NCBI RefSeq assembly: GCF_900115495.1
Contig: NZ_FOWR01000050.1
Span: 1 to 34,928, forward strand
Reading direction: 5' to 3'
Origin: Enterovibrio norvegicus DSM 15893
Lineage (GTDB): Bacteria; Pseudomonadota; Gammaproteobacteria; Enterobacterales; Vibrionaceae
Length of the DNA: 34,928 nucleotides
Numbering within the stretch: the stretch's first letter is position 1; every line of letters begins with the position of its first letter. The notes beneath the pieces are model-generated. The model was not told where the DNA came from, ran no database searches, and saw only the letters and a program-made list of their open reading frames with translations. This document shows positions 1-7,806 of this stretch, piece after piece. A program made the translations under genes and the position numbers.

Positions 1-1825
1 GTAAGCGTATACGACGCTTCTGCACCTTCGGTAACTTCTGAGTCACCTGTTAATGACAGCGTCGGTTTGTCGGTCGACGTGGTGTCTTCGTTGATGGTGG
101 TTTCAACTGCTGCGGGATTATCCGGCAAGACTTCAAAGCCGCCGCCAGCCGTGCCAGTGACGGACACTTCAAACACGTCATCGTCATTGGTTTCAAGGAT
201 GCTGTCATCCAAGGTCGCAACGGTGAAGTCGGTCGAGGTGGTACCTGCGGCAATCACCACATTGCGAGTAATAAGGGTGACATCGCCGTCTTCTGAGGTT
301 TTGTGTCCAACCACGACAGTGACGGTTAAATCAGTGGTTGGTGCTTCTGAAATGGTCAGCGTGTAAGACGCTTCAGCGCCTTCAATGACTTCGGCATCAC
401 CCGTTAATGTAAGGGTTGGCTTATCCGAAGAACCTGTATCTTCGTCAATGGTTGTTGCGATGCTTGTTGGGGCGGTTGGTTGTTGTTCAAATCCTCCGCC
501 GGACGTATTACCTACAGAGACATCAAAAACATCAACGTCGTTGGTTTCGTCAAAAACATCATCGGCAGTCGCAACGATAAAGGTTGTGGATGTGGCACCT
601 GCGGCGATGATTACGTCGCGTGTTTCTGGTGTGATATCGCCGTTCTCAGACGTTTGGTGTCCAACAACGATTGTGACAGTGAAATCAGACGATGGTGCAT
701 GAGACAGGGTCAATGTGTAATTCGCATTGCCACCTTCCGTGACATTTGAATCCCCCATAAGGGTCAGTGTAGGTGCGTCGGCAGTGCCATCATTCAATGT
801 GGTATCGAAAGAGGGGGGGAGTTCGGGCTTTTGTTCAAAGCCACCACCTGAGACGCCATTCACTGTTACTGAGAAGACATCACCGTCATTACTTTCGTCA
901 TAAACATCGTTGTCGGTGTCGACGTTGAACGTTGTCGATACTGAGCCTGCGGGGATAAGAATATTGCGCGTAACAGGGGTAACATCGCCGTTTTCTGATG
1001 TTCTATGCCCTACGGTGACAGTGATCGTCATATCCGTCGAAGGCGGTTCCGACAGTGTGATGGTATAGCTCGCAGACTCTCCCTCATTGACAGAGGAATC
1101 GCCTGTCAATGTTAAGGTCGGTGCATTCGCATCACCATCATTGATGATGGTATCGACAGAATTTGGCAGAGAGGGTAATTGTTCAAATCCACCGCCTTCA
1201 ACATTTGATACCGTAACACTAAACACGTCATCGTCATTCGATTCATCAAACACATCATCAATGGTGTCGATGCTAAACGTCGTCGAATTGCCGCCTGCCG
1301 GTATGGTTATTTCGCGAGTGCTCTCTGAAATATCGTCGCCTTCTGCTGTTGAACGAGAAATAACGACGGTGATGATGACGTCGGATGTTGGCGCATGTGA
1401 CAACGTAAGCGTATAGAACGCAGAATCGCCTTCGATGACTGTTTCACTGCCAGATAAGGTTAGGCTTGGAGCGTCACTGCTTTTTGAATGGTTGAGAGCG
1501 TCTTCATCCAAAATATTGGTTTCGATGGACGGAGGTATGGCAATGTTTTGCTCCGCATCTCCGGTATTAATGTCAGAAATCGACACGGTAAAGGTGTCAC
1601 TATCTGCGGTTTCATCAAAAACATCATCAATCGTATCAATAGAAAAGGTCGCTGATGTTTGGCCTGCGGGAATAATGACTTCACGGGTTATCGGGGTGAT
1701 ATCGCCTGATTCGGATGTTTTATGGCTGATGACAACACTGACACGCGTATCAGTGTCGACAGCGTTTGAGATAGAGATGGTATAGGACGCAGACGTGCCT
1801 TCTTCGATGGTGCTATCACCGGTCA
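1..1825 (-). repeat. Tandem Calx-beta/Ig-like domain repeats within the adhesin gene
   Basis: The motif GDSxVxEG (or a variant) is encoded near 1810, 1445, 1097, 750, 400 and 45, giving a period of about 348-366 bases. The units are diverged in sequence but keep the same order of motifs, and the linkers vary (NDGDANAP, NDGTADAP, DEDTGSSDKP, NEDTTSTDKP). The array continues past the left edge, so the copy number is unknown. Confidence 0.85.
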
Positions 1826-2318
1826 GTGAGGCGATTGGATCTTCCGTTTCTGCAATGAAAACTCGGTTAATGGACTCTAGTTGCTGAAGCGTCAGTCCAA
1901 AATCTGTTGGAGTTTGGGTGGTAAAGCCTGCGTAAGCATAAACATGGGAGGTGCTCCCAGATTCAATAATGGCTTGGGCCGCAATCGATGAGCTGTCGGC
2001 TGCATTGCCAGCAGCAGCCTCAACGCCGTCAAGTTGCGTTGGATCTTGACCTGCTTCCAGCGCTGTAAGAATATCCAACACATCAAGGTTATCGGGTATC
2101 ATGAGCTCTGTGAGCAATCCCTGCTCCTGAAGAAGAGCACGGTCCTGATGGATGTCTATTACGACGGCTTTCTGGCTTTTGTCGCTATGTCCAAACAGCG
2201 CAGAGATGAGGATATCTCCATCGCGTAAAACTGAGTCTTCGGCTGCATTTATTATCGAGCCATCTGGCTCGATAATAAATGCCTTCCCTGCCAATTGTCC
2301 TATAACCGAATCTGGCAT
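1..2318 (-). CDS. LapA-type giant repeat adhesin, N-terminal part (open at window edge)
   Basis: A reading frame stays open from an ATG at 2318 to the left edge (about 772 residues), so the protein is incomplete. The start is preceded by AGGAG five bases upstream. Residues 1 to about 100 resemble the retention module of LapA/BapA-like type I-secreted adhesins: a 'GKAFIIEPDGSI' strand pair followed by 'DGDIL'. Residues 101-104 read AAAG, at the place where LapG proteases cleave the di-alanine (TAAG-type) site of LapA. From about residue 165 onward there are tandem domains of 116-122 residues with the pattern GDSxVxEGxxxxYTLTLS, TSExGDVTP, IPAGxxSTTF and an acidic DDVFDExNDxDVF stretch. These are typical of Calx-beta/Ig-like extender domains that bind calcium. 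Family knowledge predicts outer-membrane anchoring and biofilm adhesion. The C-terminal ligand-binding and RTX secretion regions, and any lapBCDEG partners, would lie beyond the left edge. The call is firm for the repeat class and good for the LapA type. Confidence 0.85.
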   Translation of the reverse strand, partial: MPDSVIGQLAGKAFIIEPDGSIINAAEDSVLRDGDILISALFGHSDKSQKAVVIDIHQDRALLQEQGLLTELMIPDNLDVLDILTALEAGQDPTQLDGVEAAAGNAADSSSIAAQAIIESGSTSHVYAYAGFTTQTPTDFGLTLQQLESINRVFIAETEDPIASLTGDSTIEEGTSASYTISISNAVDTDTRVSVVISHKTSESGDITPITREVIIPAGQTSATFSIDTIDDVFDETADSDTFTVSISDINTGDAEQNIAIPPSIETNILDEDALNHSKSSDAPSLTLSGSETVIEGDSAFYTLTLSHAPTSDVIITVVISRSTAEGDDISESTREITIPAGGNSTTFSIDTIDDVFDESNDDDVFSVTVSNVEGGGFEQLPSLPNSVDTIINDGDANAPTLTLTGDSSVNEGESASYTITLSEPPSTDMTITVTVGHRTSENGDVTPVTRNILIPAGSVSTTFNVDTDNDVYDESNDGDVFSVTVNGVSGGGFEQKPELPPSFDTTLNDGTADAPTLTLMGDSNVTEGGNANYTLTLSHAPSSDFTVTIVVGHQTSENGDITPETRDVIIAAGATSTTFIVATADDVFDETNDVDVFDVSVGNTSGGGFEQQPTAPTSIATTIDEDTGSSDKPTLTLTGDAEVIEGAEASYTLTISEAPTTDLTVTVVVGHKTSEDGDVTLITRNVVIAAGTTSTDFTVATLDDSILETNDDDVFEVSVTGTAGGGFEVLPDNPAAVETTINEDTTSTDKPTLSLTGDSEVTEGAEASYTL

Positions 2319-2902
2319 ACCTGCTCCTATGGTTCGATCTTTTTATAATTTTATTTATTTAGTTTGTTAACAATACGAAATCTAATTGAAAGTAGTGCTA
2401 AAAATCTTTGCAGTCTTCGCACTAAGTGATATCAATTGTTTACATTGTGAGAATATCCGTTATTTAAATTTACATTAGTTGAAAAACTGGAAGCGTGGTT
2501 TTAAACAGACAAATTGCATGAAGAACTGCAGAAAGGTACAGGATTTATGCGGTTAGCCTATGGGTGTGGACATCCTAATGGATAAATCTGCCTAGCTAAA
2601 TGGCTGGAATGGCTGATATTCTAGTTGTGTCATTTATGAGCAGAACGTCAATGATAATCCAGCATGATTCTTCTTAGATTTGTCTATTTATTCAGGCAAT
2701 TTAGGCGTGGAGAGGCTCTGTTATAGAATTGACGGTGTGGTTTGGTGGCTACAGCGGCAAAATGAGAGATTAGAAGGTGTCACTATATGTGACATGTCTT
2801 ATATGGTTATTGAGAAAGTGTGTTGGAGAAGCCAACGGGTGCTATTAGTTTTAGGCTGTTTAACGTGAGGTTCTTTTAGGCACTAAAATGCTGCAATAGG
2901 AA
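2319..2902. other. A+T-rich intergenic region upstream of the adhesin
   Basis: This is about 580 bases between the adhesin start and the ppaC terminator. No credible gene is visible. A 62-codon open frame at 2680-2868 on the plus strand lacks a ribosome-binding site and family resemblance. The long gap next to the adhesin start probably holds its promoter and regulatory sites; I could not pick a convincing -35/-10 pair. A 6-base inverted repeat, TAGTGC ... GCACTA, lies around 2394-2425. Confidence 0.5.
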
Positions 2903-2931
2903 ATAAAAAGGGGCGGATTGATCCGCCCCTT
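2903..2931 (-). terminator. Rho-independent terminator of ppaC
   Basis: The perfect stem GGGGCGGA / TCCGCCCC (2910-2917 with 2922-2929) has a 4-base loop. On the minus strand it is followed by TTTTTATTT. It sits about 20 bases past the ppaC stop codon. Confidence 0.88.
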
Positions 2932-2952
2932 CGATGTGTTCGTTGCAATCAA

Positions 2953-3873
2953 TTATGCAAATGCGTCTTGAAGCGGCGGAACAACCTGTTTCTTGCGGCT
3001 CAATACACCATCAAGCCATACGCGGCTGTTTTCTGTGCTTTGACCGTACGCGCGTTCAATAATAGCTACGTCATCAGAAACAACAAGCAGTTCTGAACCT
3101 TCTTTCATGATGTCGGTAAGAAGCAGCATCACAGAGTGACGTTTGCCTTCTTCTTTCAGCGCAGCGATGTCAGCTTCTAGTTCTTCTTTGATGTCATCAA
3201 AAACAGCCAGGTCAACAACTTCAAGTTGGCCGATACCAACCAAGTTGCCGTTCATGTTGAAATCTTTAAAGTCACGCATAACAAGATCACGTGCTGGTGT
3301 GCCAGCAACAGAAGATTTCACGTTGAACATGTCCATGCCCAATGCTTTGTAATCTTCGATGCCAGCGATTTCTGCCAGATCTTCAACACAGCGAATGTCA
3401 GCAGTGGTGCATGTTGGCGATTTGAAGATAACAGTGTCGCTAAGAATTGCACACAACATGATGCCCGCAATGTCCTTAGGAATAGCAACGCCATAGAAAT
3501 CGTACATCATTTTGATTACTGTGTTTGAACAGCCGACAGGGCGGATCCAACACTCTAACGGTGTAGATGTGGTCAGATCACCCAATTTGTGGTGATCAAC
3601 AATGCCCACGATCGTTGCTTGAGCAATATCATCAGGCGCTTGAGTAAGTTCAGAGTGGTCAACGATGTAAACTTCTTCACCGGCATAGCTAAGTTTTAGC
3701 TCAGGTGCATCGAATCCAAAGCGATCAAGGATGAACGCTGTCTCTGGAGATAGTTCACCCAAGCGAGCCGCGACTGCAGGCTCTTCGATTTGGTTTTTAA
3801 GGTATGCAAGTGCAATTGCACCGCAGATTGAATCTGAATCAGGGATCTTATGTCCCACTACATACATTGGCAT
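2953..3873 (-). CDS. ppaC: Manganese-dependent inorganic pyrophosphatase (family II)
   Basis: This 306-residue protein hydrolyses cytosolic pyrophosphate to two phosphates, pulling biosynthetic reactions forward. It is a DHH-superfamily enzyme of normal family length. The expected metal ligands are visible: His8, Asp12 and Asp14 in GHKIPDSDS, Asp72 in VDHSE, His94 in the DHH motif (93-95), and Asp146 in ILSDT. The C-terminal substrate-binding signature SRKKQ is at 292-296. There is no CBS-domain insertion, so it belongs to the short, non-nucleotide-regulated form. The gene stands alone, with its own terminator directly downstream. Family II pyrophosphatases are common in Vibrionaceae. The identification is secure. 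Confidence 0.97.
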   Translation of the reverse strand: MPMYVVGHKIPDSDSICGAIALAYLKNQIEEPAVAARLGELSPETAFILDRFGFDAPELKLSYAGEEVYIVDHSELTQAPDDIAQATIVGIVDHHKLGDLTTSTPLECWIRPVGCSNTVIKMMYDFYGVAIPKDIAGIMLCAILSDTVIFKSPTCTTADIRCVEDLAEIAGIEDYKALGMDMFNVKSSVAGTPARDLVMRDFKDFNMNGNLVGIGQLEVVDLAVFDDIKEELEADIAALKEEGKRHSVMLLLTDIMKEGSELLVVSDDVAIIERAYGQSTENSRVWLDGVLSRKKQVVPPLQDAFA

Positions 3874-4014
3874 AGTTGGCTCTCGTGATGCTCACATTTG
3901 AATTTTGGCGCATTTTACCAGAGTGACTTTAAATGTACATTGGTGCGTGGCCGCAGATACGGTAACAATTTTTGTAGCAACGACCTAAAGAGTACGGCCT
4001 AACTCTTCTATCCA

Positions 4015-4041
4015 TTAACTATAACGCCTTTAACTATAACG
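4015..4041. repeat. Two 12-base direct repeats across the stop codon of the 163-residue gene
   Basis: TTAACTATAACG occurs at 4015-4026 and again at 4030-4041, separated by three bases. The right copy contains the stop codon of the upstream beta-barrel gene (4034-4036), so the minus strand reads the same stop context twice. It is probably a small slippage duplication. Confidence 0.7.
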
Positions 4042-4525
4042 GAATGATGATCCCCGCGTTAATTTGAGGAGAGAGGCCACTTGGCAAGTAGGTCTCTTGG
4101 TGTCTGAAGTAATTCAACTCAAGCCCATATCTGACCTTTATCGGTAAATTGTAGTCAAACACCAATGCTGCTGCGACGCTCGGCCCGTAAGCTTTGAGAT
4201 CCTCTCTGTCTCTTCCGTAATAGTTACGGCTCCCTTTGTACTCAGCAACGCCAGCTTCCATTTGCACTGAATATGCTTGATACTTTTTCTCTTCGTATTG
4301 AACGCCAACTCGATAGTGCTTGATCGATTCTTTGTCGGAAAACCAGTGAGAGTCGGAAAGTCCAAAGCTGCCGTAGACCGCTTCAAAGCCCATTACATCT
4401 TGCAGTCCTAGCTGCGCACCTATGCCCCATTGCATACCTAATTTTATGTCAGGAGAAAAATGAATATTTGCTGTTGCAGAAAAGCTTGCCAACAGAGCCA
4501 TTGCGCAAAGTGATTTTTTTATCAT
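4034..4525 (-). CDS. Small outer-membrane beta-barrel protein (hypothetical)
   Basis: This 163-residue protein has a signal peptide (MIKKSLCAMALLASFSATA, cleavage near residue 19-20). The mature part is rich in alternating, aromatic beta-strands (for example KHYRVGVQYEEKKYQAYSVQ and VRYGLELNYF), consistent with an eight-stranded barrel. It ends in Leu rather than the usual Phe. AGGGAAAG lies five bases before the start. It follows the 186-residue barrel gene by 24 bases on the same strand, so the two are probably co-transcribed. I do not recognise a named family; an OmpX/OmpW-like or outer-membrane insertion-signal fold is possible. Function is unknown. Confidence 0.75.
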   Translation of the reverse strand: MIKKSLCAMALLASFSATANIHFSPDIKLGMQWGIGAQLGLQDVMGFEAVYGSFGLSDSHWFSDKESIKHYRVGVQYEEKKYQAYSVQMEAGVAEYKGSRNYYGRDREDLKAYGPSVAAALVFDYNLPIKVRYGLELNYFRHQETYLPSGLSPQINAGIIIPL

Positions 4526-4549
4526 GAGATCTTTCCCTAAAAAATAGGA

Positions 4550-5110
4550 TTAGAATTTGTAGCCGACGGAGAGCGAAAACTGGTCGGTATATACATCGTC
4601 GAGTAAGTAATCGAGTCGTAAATCGGCATAGATTCCATGATTTAACGATCCTCTCACACCAATACCGAAGTAAGGCGCAGAATCGCTATAAGAAAGGGAG
4701 GTGCTATTGGCATCGCCGAGGTGGATATCTAATTTGTCTTTGTAGCTAGCAACGCCCAGCGCGCCATAAGGTTTTATCGCAAAATTATCATGCTGGAAGG
4801 TGTAGCCGATGTCAGTGTCAAATTTGAACGTACTCGTGCTGAGATCTGAACCATACCGTTGTGAATTGTAATAGTACTGAACACTATCGCTGGTATTGCT
4901 GTAAGACAGGTTGACGCCAAAAATTCTGTTAATGTCGTAGCCATACTCGATCTTGACGCCAGAACCCCAATCAACGCGCTCCCCTTGTGAGTTCTCAATG
5001 TCTGTGGAGATAAAGCCAATGCCAACGCGATGACCACTAAAGTCATCAGCGATAGAAACGGCAGAAAAGGAAAGAATAAATGCGGTGCCTACTGCGAGTG
5101 TTTTTTTCAT
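4550..5110 (-). CDS. Outer-membrane beta-barrel protein, OmpX/OmpA-barrel-like
   Basis: This 186-residue protein has a clear signal peptide (MKKTLAVGTAFILSFSAVSIA). It is followed by amphipathic beta-strands such as HRVGIGFIST, VKIEYGYDI, FGVNLSYS, IGYTF, YFGIGVRGSL and a last strand QFSLSVGYKF. The terminal Phe and alternating hydrophobics fit recognition by the BAM complex. The size and strand count suggest an eight-stranded porin-family barrel, as in OmpX/Ail or the OmpA N-terminus. It is the first gene of a two-gene unit with the barrel gene downstream. A LysR regulator lies upstream in the same orientation. No pore or ligand can be predicted. Confidence 0.82.
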   Translation of the reverse strand: MKKTLAVGTAFILSFSAVSIADDFSGHRVGIGFISTDIENSQGERVDWGSGVKIEYGYDINRIFGVNLSYSNTSDSVQYYYNSQRYGSDLSTSTFKFDTDIGYTFQHDNFAIKPYGALGVASYKDKLDIHLGDANSTSLSYSDSAPYFGIGVRGSLNHGIYADLRLDYLLDDVYTDQFSLSVGYKF

Positions 5111-5247
5111 TATTTTGCTCTCAATATTAAAGGAGAGCGTCCATGCTATGAAACGTCATAAGTGCCTTCTCCAAACGGCAAGGGAAAGATACGACGTATA
5201 GCAGGCAGAGGCTAAGTGCGTGTACTAATGACGCTGATAAGCAGCGC

Positions 5248-6174
5248 TTATTGCAATGATGAGGAGGTCAATGACGTTAACAATTCATTGAGCCAAGCGA
5301 CGAGTGCATCGTTTTTATTGCGTTGGTGTGTGTAGCTTAAAATCGGGTAGTTAAATTCTATACTGTCTGATCGAACATCGACACGGCGAATATTTGAATA
5401 GGTATCGAAGGGGAATAAATCCGTGGTTGGGTAGTACATGTCGGTCCGCTGAATGACATCGATAATTGCCATAGGAAAGGCAGAACGAAACCCGACGGGA
5501 CTTGGAAGCCCCAACTCTTTCAATTCTTTGGCGGCGATAGGTAAGTCCTCACTCCAACCTGGGATCAGTAGCGATGCGATCTCGTATTTAGAGAATGTCT
5601 CTGGTGTGACTGCGTCATCACTGATTGGATGGTCATTTCTCACAGCACAGCAACCAGTAACGACGGTTAACTGTTCTTGCTTTATGTGTTTTGCTACATA
5701 CGGATATTGATAGTTAATGCCAAGTAAAACATCACCGTTACTGATGTCTTCAAGCGTGGACGCTGTCCACTGAACGAGGTCTAGTTCAATGTAAGGCGCA
5801 CGCTTTTTGAGTTCAATAACCAAAGCCCCAGAAATGCATGTTAATACCTGAGGCCCAAGCGCTAAGCGAATTTTTCTTCTTATGGTTTTAGGGTCAAATT
5901 CTTCCAAACTTCCAAGTGCAGCATAGAGAGCATCAATATGAGGGAGGATGGCAGAAGCAATACGTTCTGCTTCTGGTGTTGTCTCTAAGCCCGTTTGCAC
6001 TTTAATGAAGAGTTCATCGTTAAAATGGTGGCGAAGCTTTTTCAAGTTTTGGCTAACGGCAGGTTGTGTAACAAACAAACGCTCAGCGGCTTTACGCGTG
6101 TTCTTTTCTTGAAAGAGAACAAGGAAGGTTCGCAGCAAGTTAAGATCGAGAGTATTAAACAGATCCTTAGCCAT
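5248..6174 (-). CDS. LysR-family transcriptional regulator
   Basis: This 308-residue protein has the LysR winged helix-turn-helix at residues 9-67 (LNLLRTFLVLFQEKNTRKAAERLFVTQPAVSQNLKKLR), followed by a two-lobed periplasmic-binding-like effector domain from about residue 90. The length is normal. The start is placed at MAKDLFNTLDLN. Targets are usually adjacent or divergent; here the two beta-barrel genes lie downstream on the same strand across a 137-base gap, so they are possible but unproven targets. The effector cannot be predicted. It resembles the NodD/PnbR-like branch, which often opens with 'DLNLLRTF', but I cannot name an orthologue. Confidence 0.95.
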   Translation of the reverse strand: MAKDLFNTLDLNLLRTFLVLFQEKNTRKAAERLFVTQPAVSQNLKKLRHHFNDELFIKVQTGLETTPEAERIASAILPHIDALYAALGSLEEFDPKTIRRKIRLALGPQVLTCISGALVIELKKRAPYIELDLVQWTASTLEDISNGDVLLGINYQYPYVAKHIKQEQLTVVTGCCAVRNDHPISDDAVTPETFSKYEIASLLIPGWSEDLPIAAKELKELGLPSPVGFRSAFPMAIIDVIQRTDMYYPTTDLFPFDTYSNIRRVDVRSDSIEFNYPILSYTHQRNKNDALVAWLNELLTSLTSSSLQ

Positions 6175-6353
6175 TTTGGTTACATTCCATTAAAAAAATA
6201 TTTTCATATTATGCAGAAGGCCGGAAAGATAAGCCAGATACTAAGAAGGGGATTATGTGATTTTTAATGTTTTCTTGCGTTGAGGATTGCGAAAAAGTGT
6301 ATTGGAATACTGTTTTTTTAAAATTCAGGAATAATGACTTATATAAAATATTA

Positions 6354-6386
6354 GGCAAAAAGAAAAGCGCTGAATCGACAGCGCTG
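6354..6386 (-). terminator. Rho-independent terminator after the 100-residue unknown gene
   Basis: The stem AGCGCTG / CAGCGCT (6366-6372 with 6379-6385) has a six-base loop. On the minus strand it is followed by a T-rich run (TTTTCTTTTT). It lies about 60 bases past the stop codon at 6448. Confidence 0.8.
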
Positions 6387-6447
6387 AAAGGCATAATGGA
6401 TAACAGTGGATTCCTATTTATGCGTTAGGCTCATTAAAATTTTTTTG

Positions 6448-6750
6448 TTATAGGTCCCTCATGAGTATTTCTAGCTCTTCGGCTGCTTCTTCTATGAGGT
6501 TCTCGAGTTCTCTGGCATCGTCGTTAGCAAGAGGGAGCTGCCAGTGAACAGGCTTGCCATTTGACGTGTGCTTGCCGACCAACTTCGTCACCCTTCCGCT
6601 ACGTTCAAACTTCAATTGATCAAACTCAGCAGAATGACATTGGTGCTTTTCAAGTATCTCCACTTCGAGCAAACCGACTGGATTTACCTCGATGTGAGCG
6701 TGGAGTTGTTTGGTATCTTTCAATAGGTAATTTCGATGTCTCGCCAGCAT
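6448..6750 (-). CDS. Hypothetical protein, 100 residues
   Basis: I do not recognise this protein. The start at MLARHRNYLLKD (6750) is chosen because AGGGGGA lies six bases upstream on the minus strand. A longer frame opening at 6813 has no ribosome-binding site. The sequence suggests a small soluble protein: a basic N-terminus, a mixed beta region (HAHIEVNPVGLLEVEILE) and an acidic, helical C-terminus (DDARELENLIEEAAEELEILMRDL) that could form a coiled coil. There is no signal peptide. It is a single gene with its own terminator, lying between the LysR and MarR regulator genes. It is probably real because of the strong ribosome-binding site and the terminator. Confidence 0.65.
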   Translation of the reverse strand: MLARHRNYLLKDTKQLHAHIEVNPVGLLEVEILEKHQCHSAEFDQLKFERSGRVTKLVGKHTSNGKPVHWQLPLANDDARELENLIEEAAEELEILMRDL

Positions 6751-7000
6751 GTACTTTCCCCCTGAATTCGCCGCTCTTGATTGCGAAATTGAAGTGTAGT
6801 CAACCGAGCGCATAATGGTGGTGGAAATGATCGACTTTTATTGGCAAATGATGACAAGGTTATGATGCATAAATAAAAGTTTTTTTAAGCACAAGATACG
6901 GTTTATAAACGACTTTTTAAGCGGGGGAAGGTGAGCGTTTATGGCTGTAAGCTAAGAAGAACGGGACTTTGAACTGCATTAGAATAGATATAGATATAAC

Positions 7001-7027
7001 AAAGCCCAGTGCGAACTAGGCTTTTTT
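7001..7027. terminator. Probable terminator past the MarR gene (bidirectional form)
   Basis: The stem AAAGCC-AGT / ACT-GGCTTT (7001-7010 with 7015-7024) has one mismatch and a GCGA loop. The plus strand has a T6 run after it; the minus strand has TTTGTTAT. It sits just past the MarR stop at 7034. Confidence 0.6.
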
Positions 7028-7033
7028 GAAGAC

Positions 7034-7465
7034 TCAAAGAGCGCTAACCATTTTCTTCAATGTCGATTGCAGAAGGGTGCTTTCTTGCTGAGAAAGGAGT
7101 GACGAAATGAGGTCGCCATTAAACTGTTCAGCTTGAAGCAATTTATCTGCTAACGCTTGTCCTTTTTCGGTCAAGGTTAGAATTTTAGAGCGTCGATCAT
7201 GTGCATCGTCACGTCGATCAATAAGACCATCAACAACCAACCCTTGTACGACACGACTGACTTTAGATTTTTCGCTCGCTAAATAGCTTAAGCTCATTAG
7301 CTCGCCTTGACGTAACTCACCTGCACTAGCCACTGCATTGATGGTAATCGCCTGCTCTGGACTAACGTTGATGCCTTGCTCTTCTAGTTTGTCATGAAAA
7401 CGTTTAGACGCTTTCAGTGAAACCAAACGACACAGTGCGCCAAACTCCGATTGAATATCCACCAT
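7034..7465 (-). CDS. MarR-family transcriptional regulator
   Basis: This 143-residue protein is of typical MarR length. The winged helix-turn-helix spans about residues 45-100, with the recognition part in YLASEKSKVSRVVQGLVVDGLIDRRDDAHDRRSKILTLTEKG. The DDxxDRRSKxLxLTxKG wing is the hallmark of the family. MarR proteins bind DNA as dimers and are released by small phenolic or lipid-like ligands or by oxidation; nothing here identifies the ligand. The gene is flanked by long intergenic gaps and seems to be transcribed alone. Cardiolipin synthase lies upstream in the same direction but more than 300 bases away, so a link is not supported. Confidence 0.95.
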   Translation of the reverse strand: MVDIQSEFGALCRLVSLKASKRFHDKLEEQGINVSPEQAITINAVASAGELRQGELMSLSYLASEKSKVSRVVQGLVVDGLIDRRDDAHDRRSKILTLTEKGQALADKLLQAEQFNGDLISSLLSQQESTLLQSTLKKMVSAL

Positions 7466-7806
7466 TATATTTATTTTAATTTTGTTGTACTGAGTGAGTG
7501 AGATCTTACATCCAGATTGTAAAGAAAGTCTAATGAACTATACATTTACAGCATGAAAGATTTTAGGTCTATTGATAATAAATTTTGTTCTACTACATTG
7601 AGGTATATTTAATTTGATGTTTATTTGTTCAATACGGTGTGCTTTGACATAAATACAAAAAATACAGAAAAATCATTTAATAAAACATGGATGTTTCTTA
7701 TTCAGATGTAAACGTATAAAAATATAATTACTCACATCGAAAAATGTAAGTAATTATTAATGTGGTTACATTGATTGCAAAGTAGTTAATATGTTTGACT
7801 GCTAAT
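7466..7806. other. A+T-rich intergenic region between cls and the MarR gene
   Basis: These 341 strongly A+T-rich bases contain no plausible gene and no clear hairpin terminator for cls. They presumably contain the MarR promoter and operator. I saw no convincing palindrome to assign. Confidence 0.5.

Noticed and set aside
67-1785. Several 90-116 residue open frames on the plus strand, Ser/Val/Thr-rich and similar to one another
   Set aside because: They are antisense to the Calx-beta repeats of the adhesin, and their similarity simply mirrors the repeat period. None has a ribosome-binding site.
1-1830. CRISPR-like or satellite array
   Set aside because: The period is about 350 bases and keeps a coding frame with protein-domain motifs, so it is a domain repeat and not a CRISPR or non-coding satellite.
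2680-2868. 62-codon plus-strand frame in the adhesin-ppaC gap
   Set aside because: No ribosome-binding site, no recognisable family and no terminator of its own; the expected chance level in a 600-base gap.
6209-6394. 61-codon minus-strand frame rich in Phe/Ser
   Set aside because: It begins beyond the terminator of the neighbouring gene and overlaps that stem; low-complexity A+T-rich translation without a ribosome-binding site.
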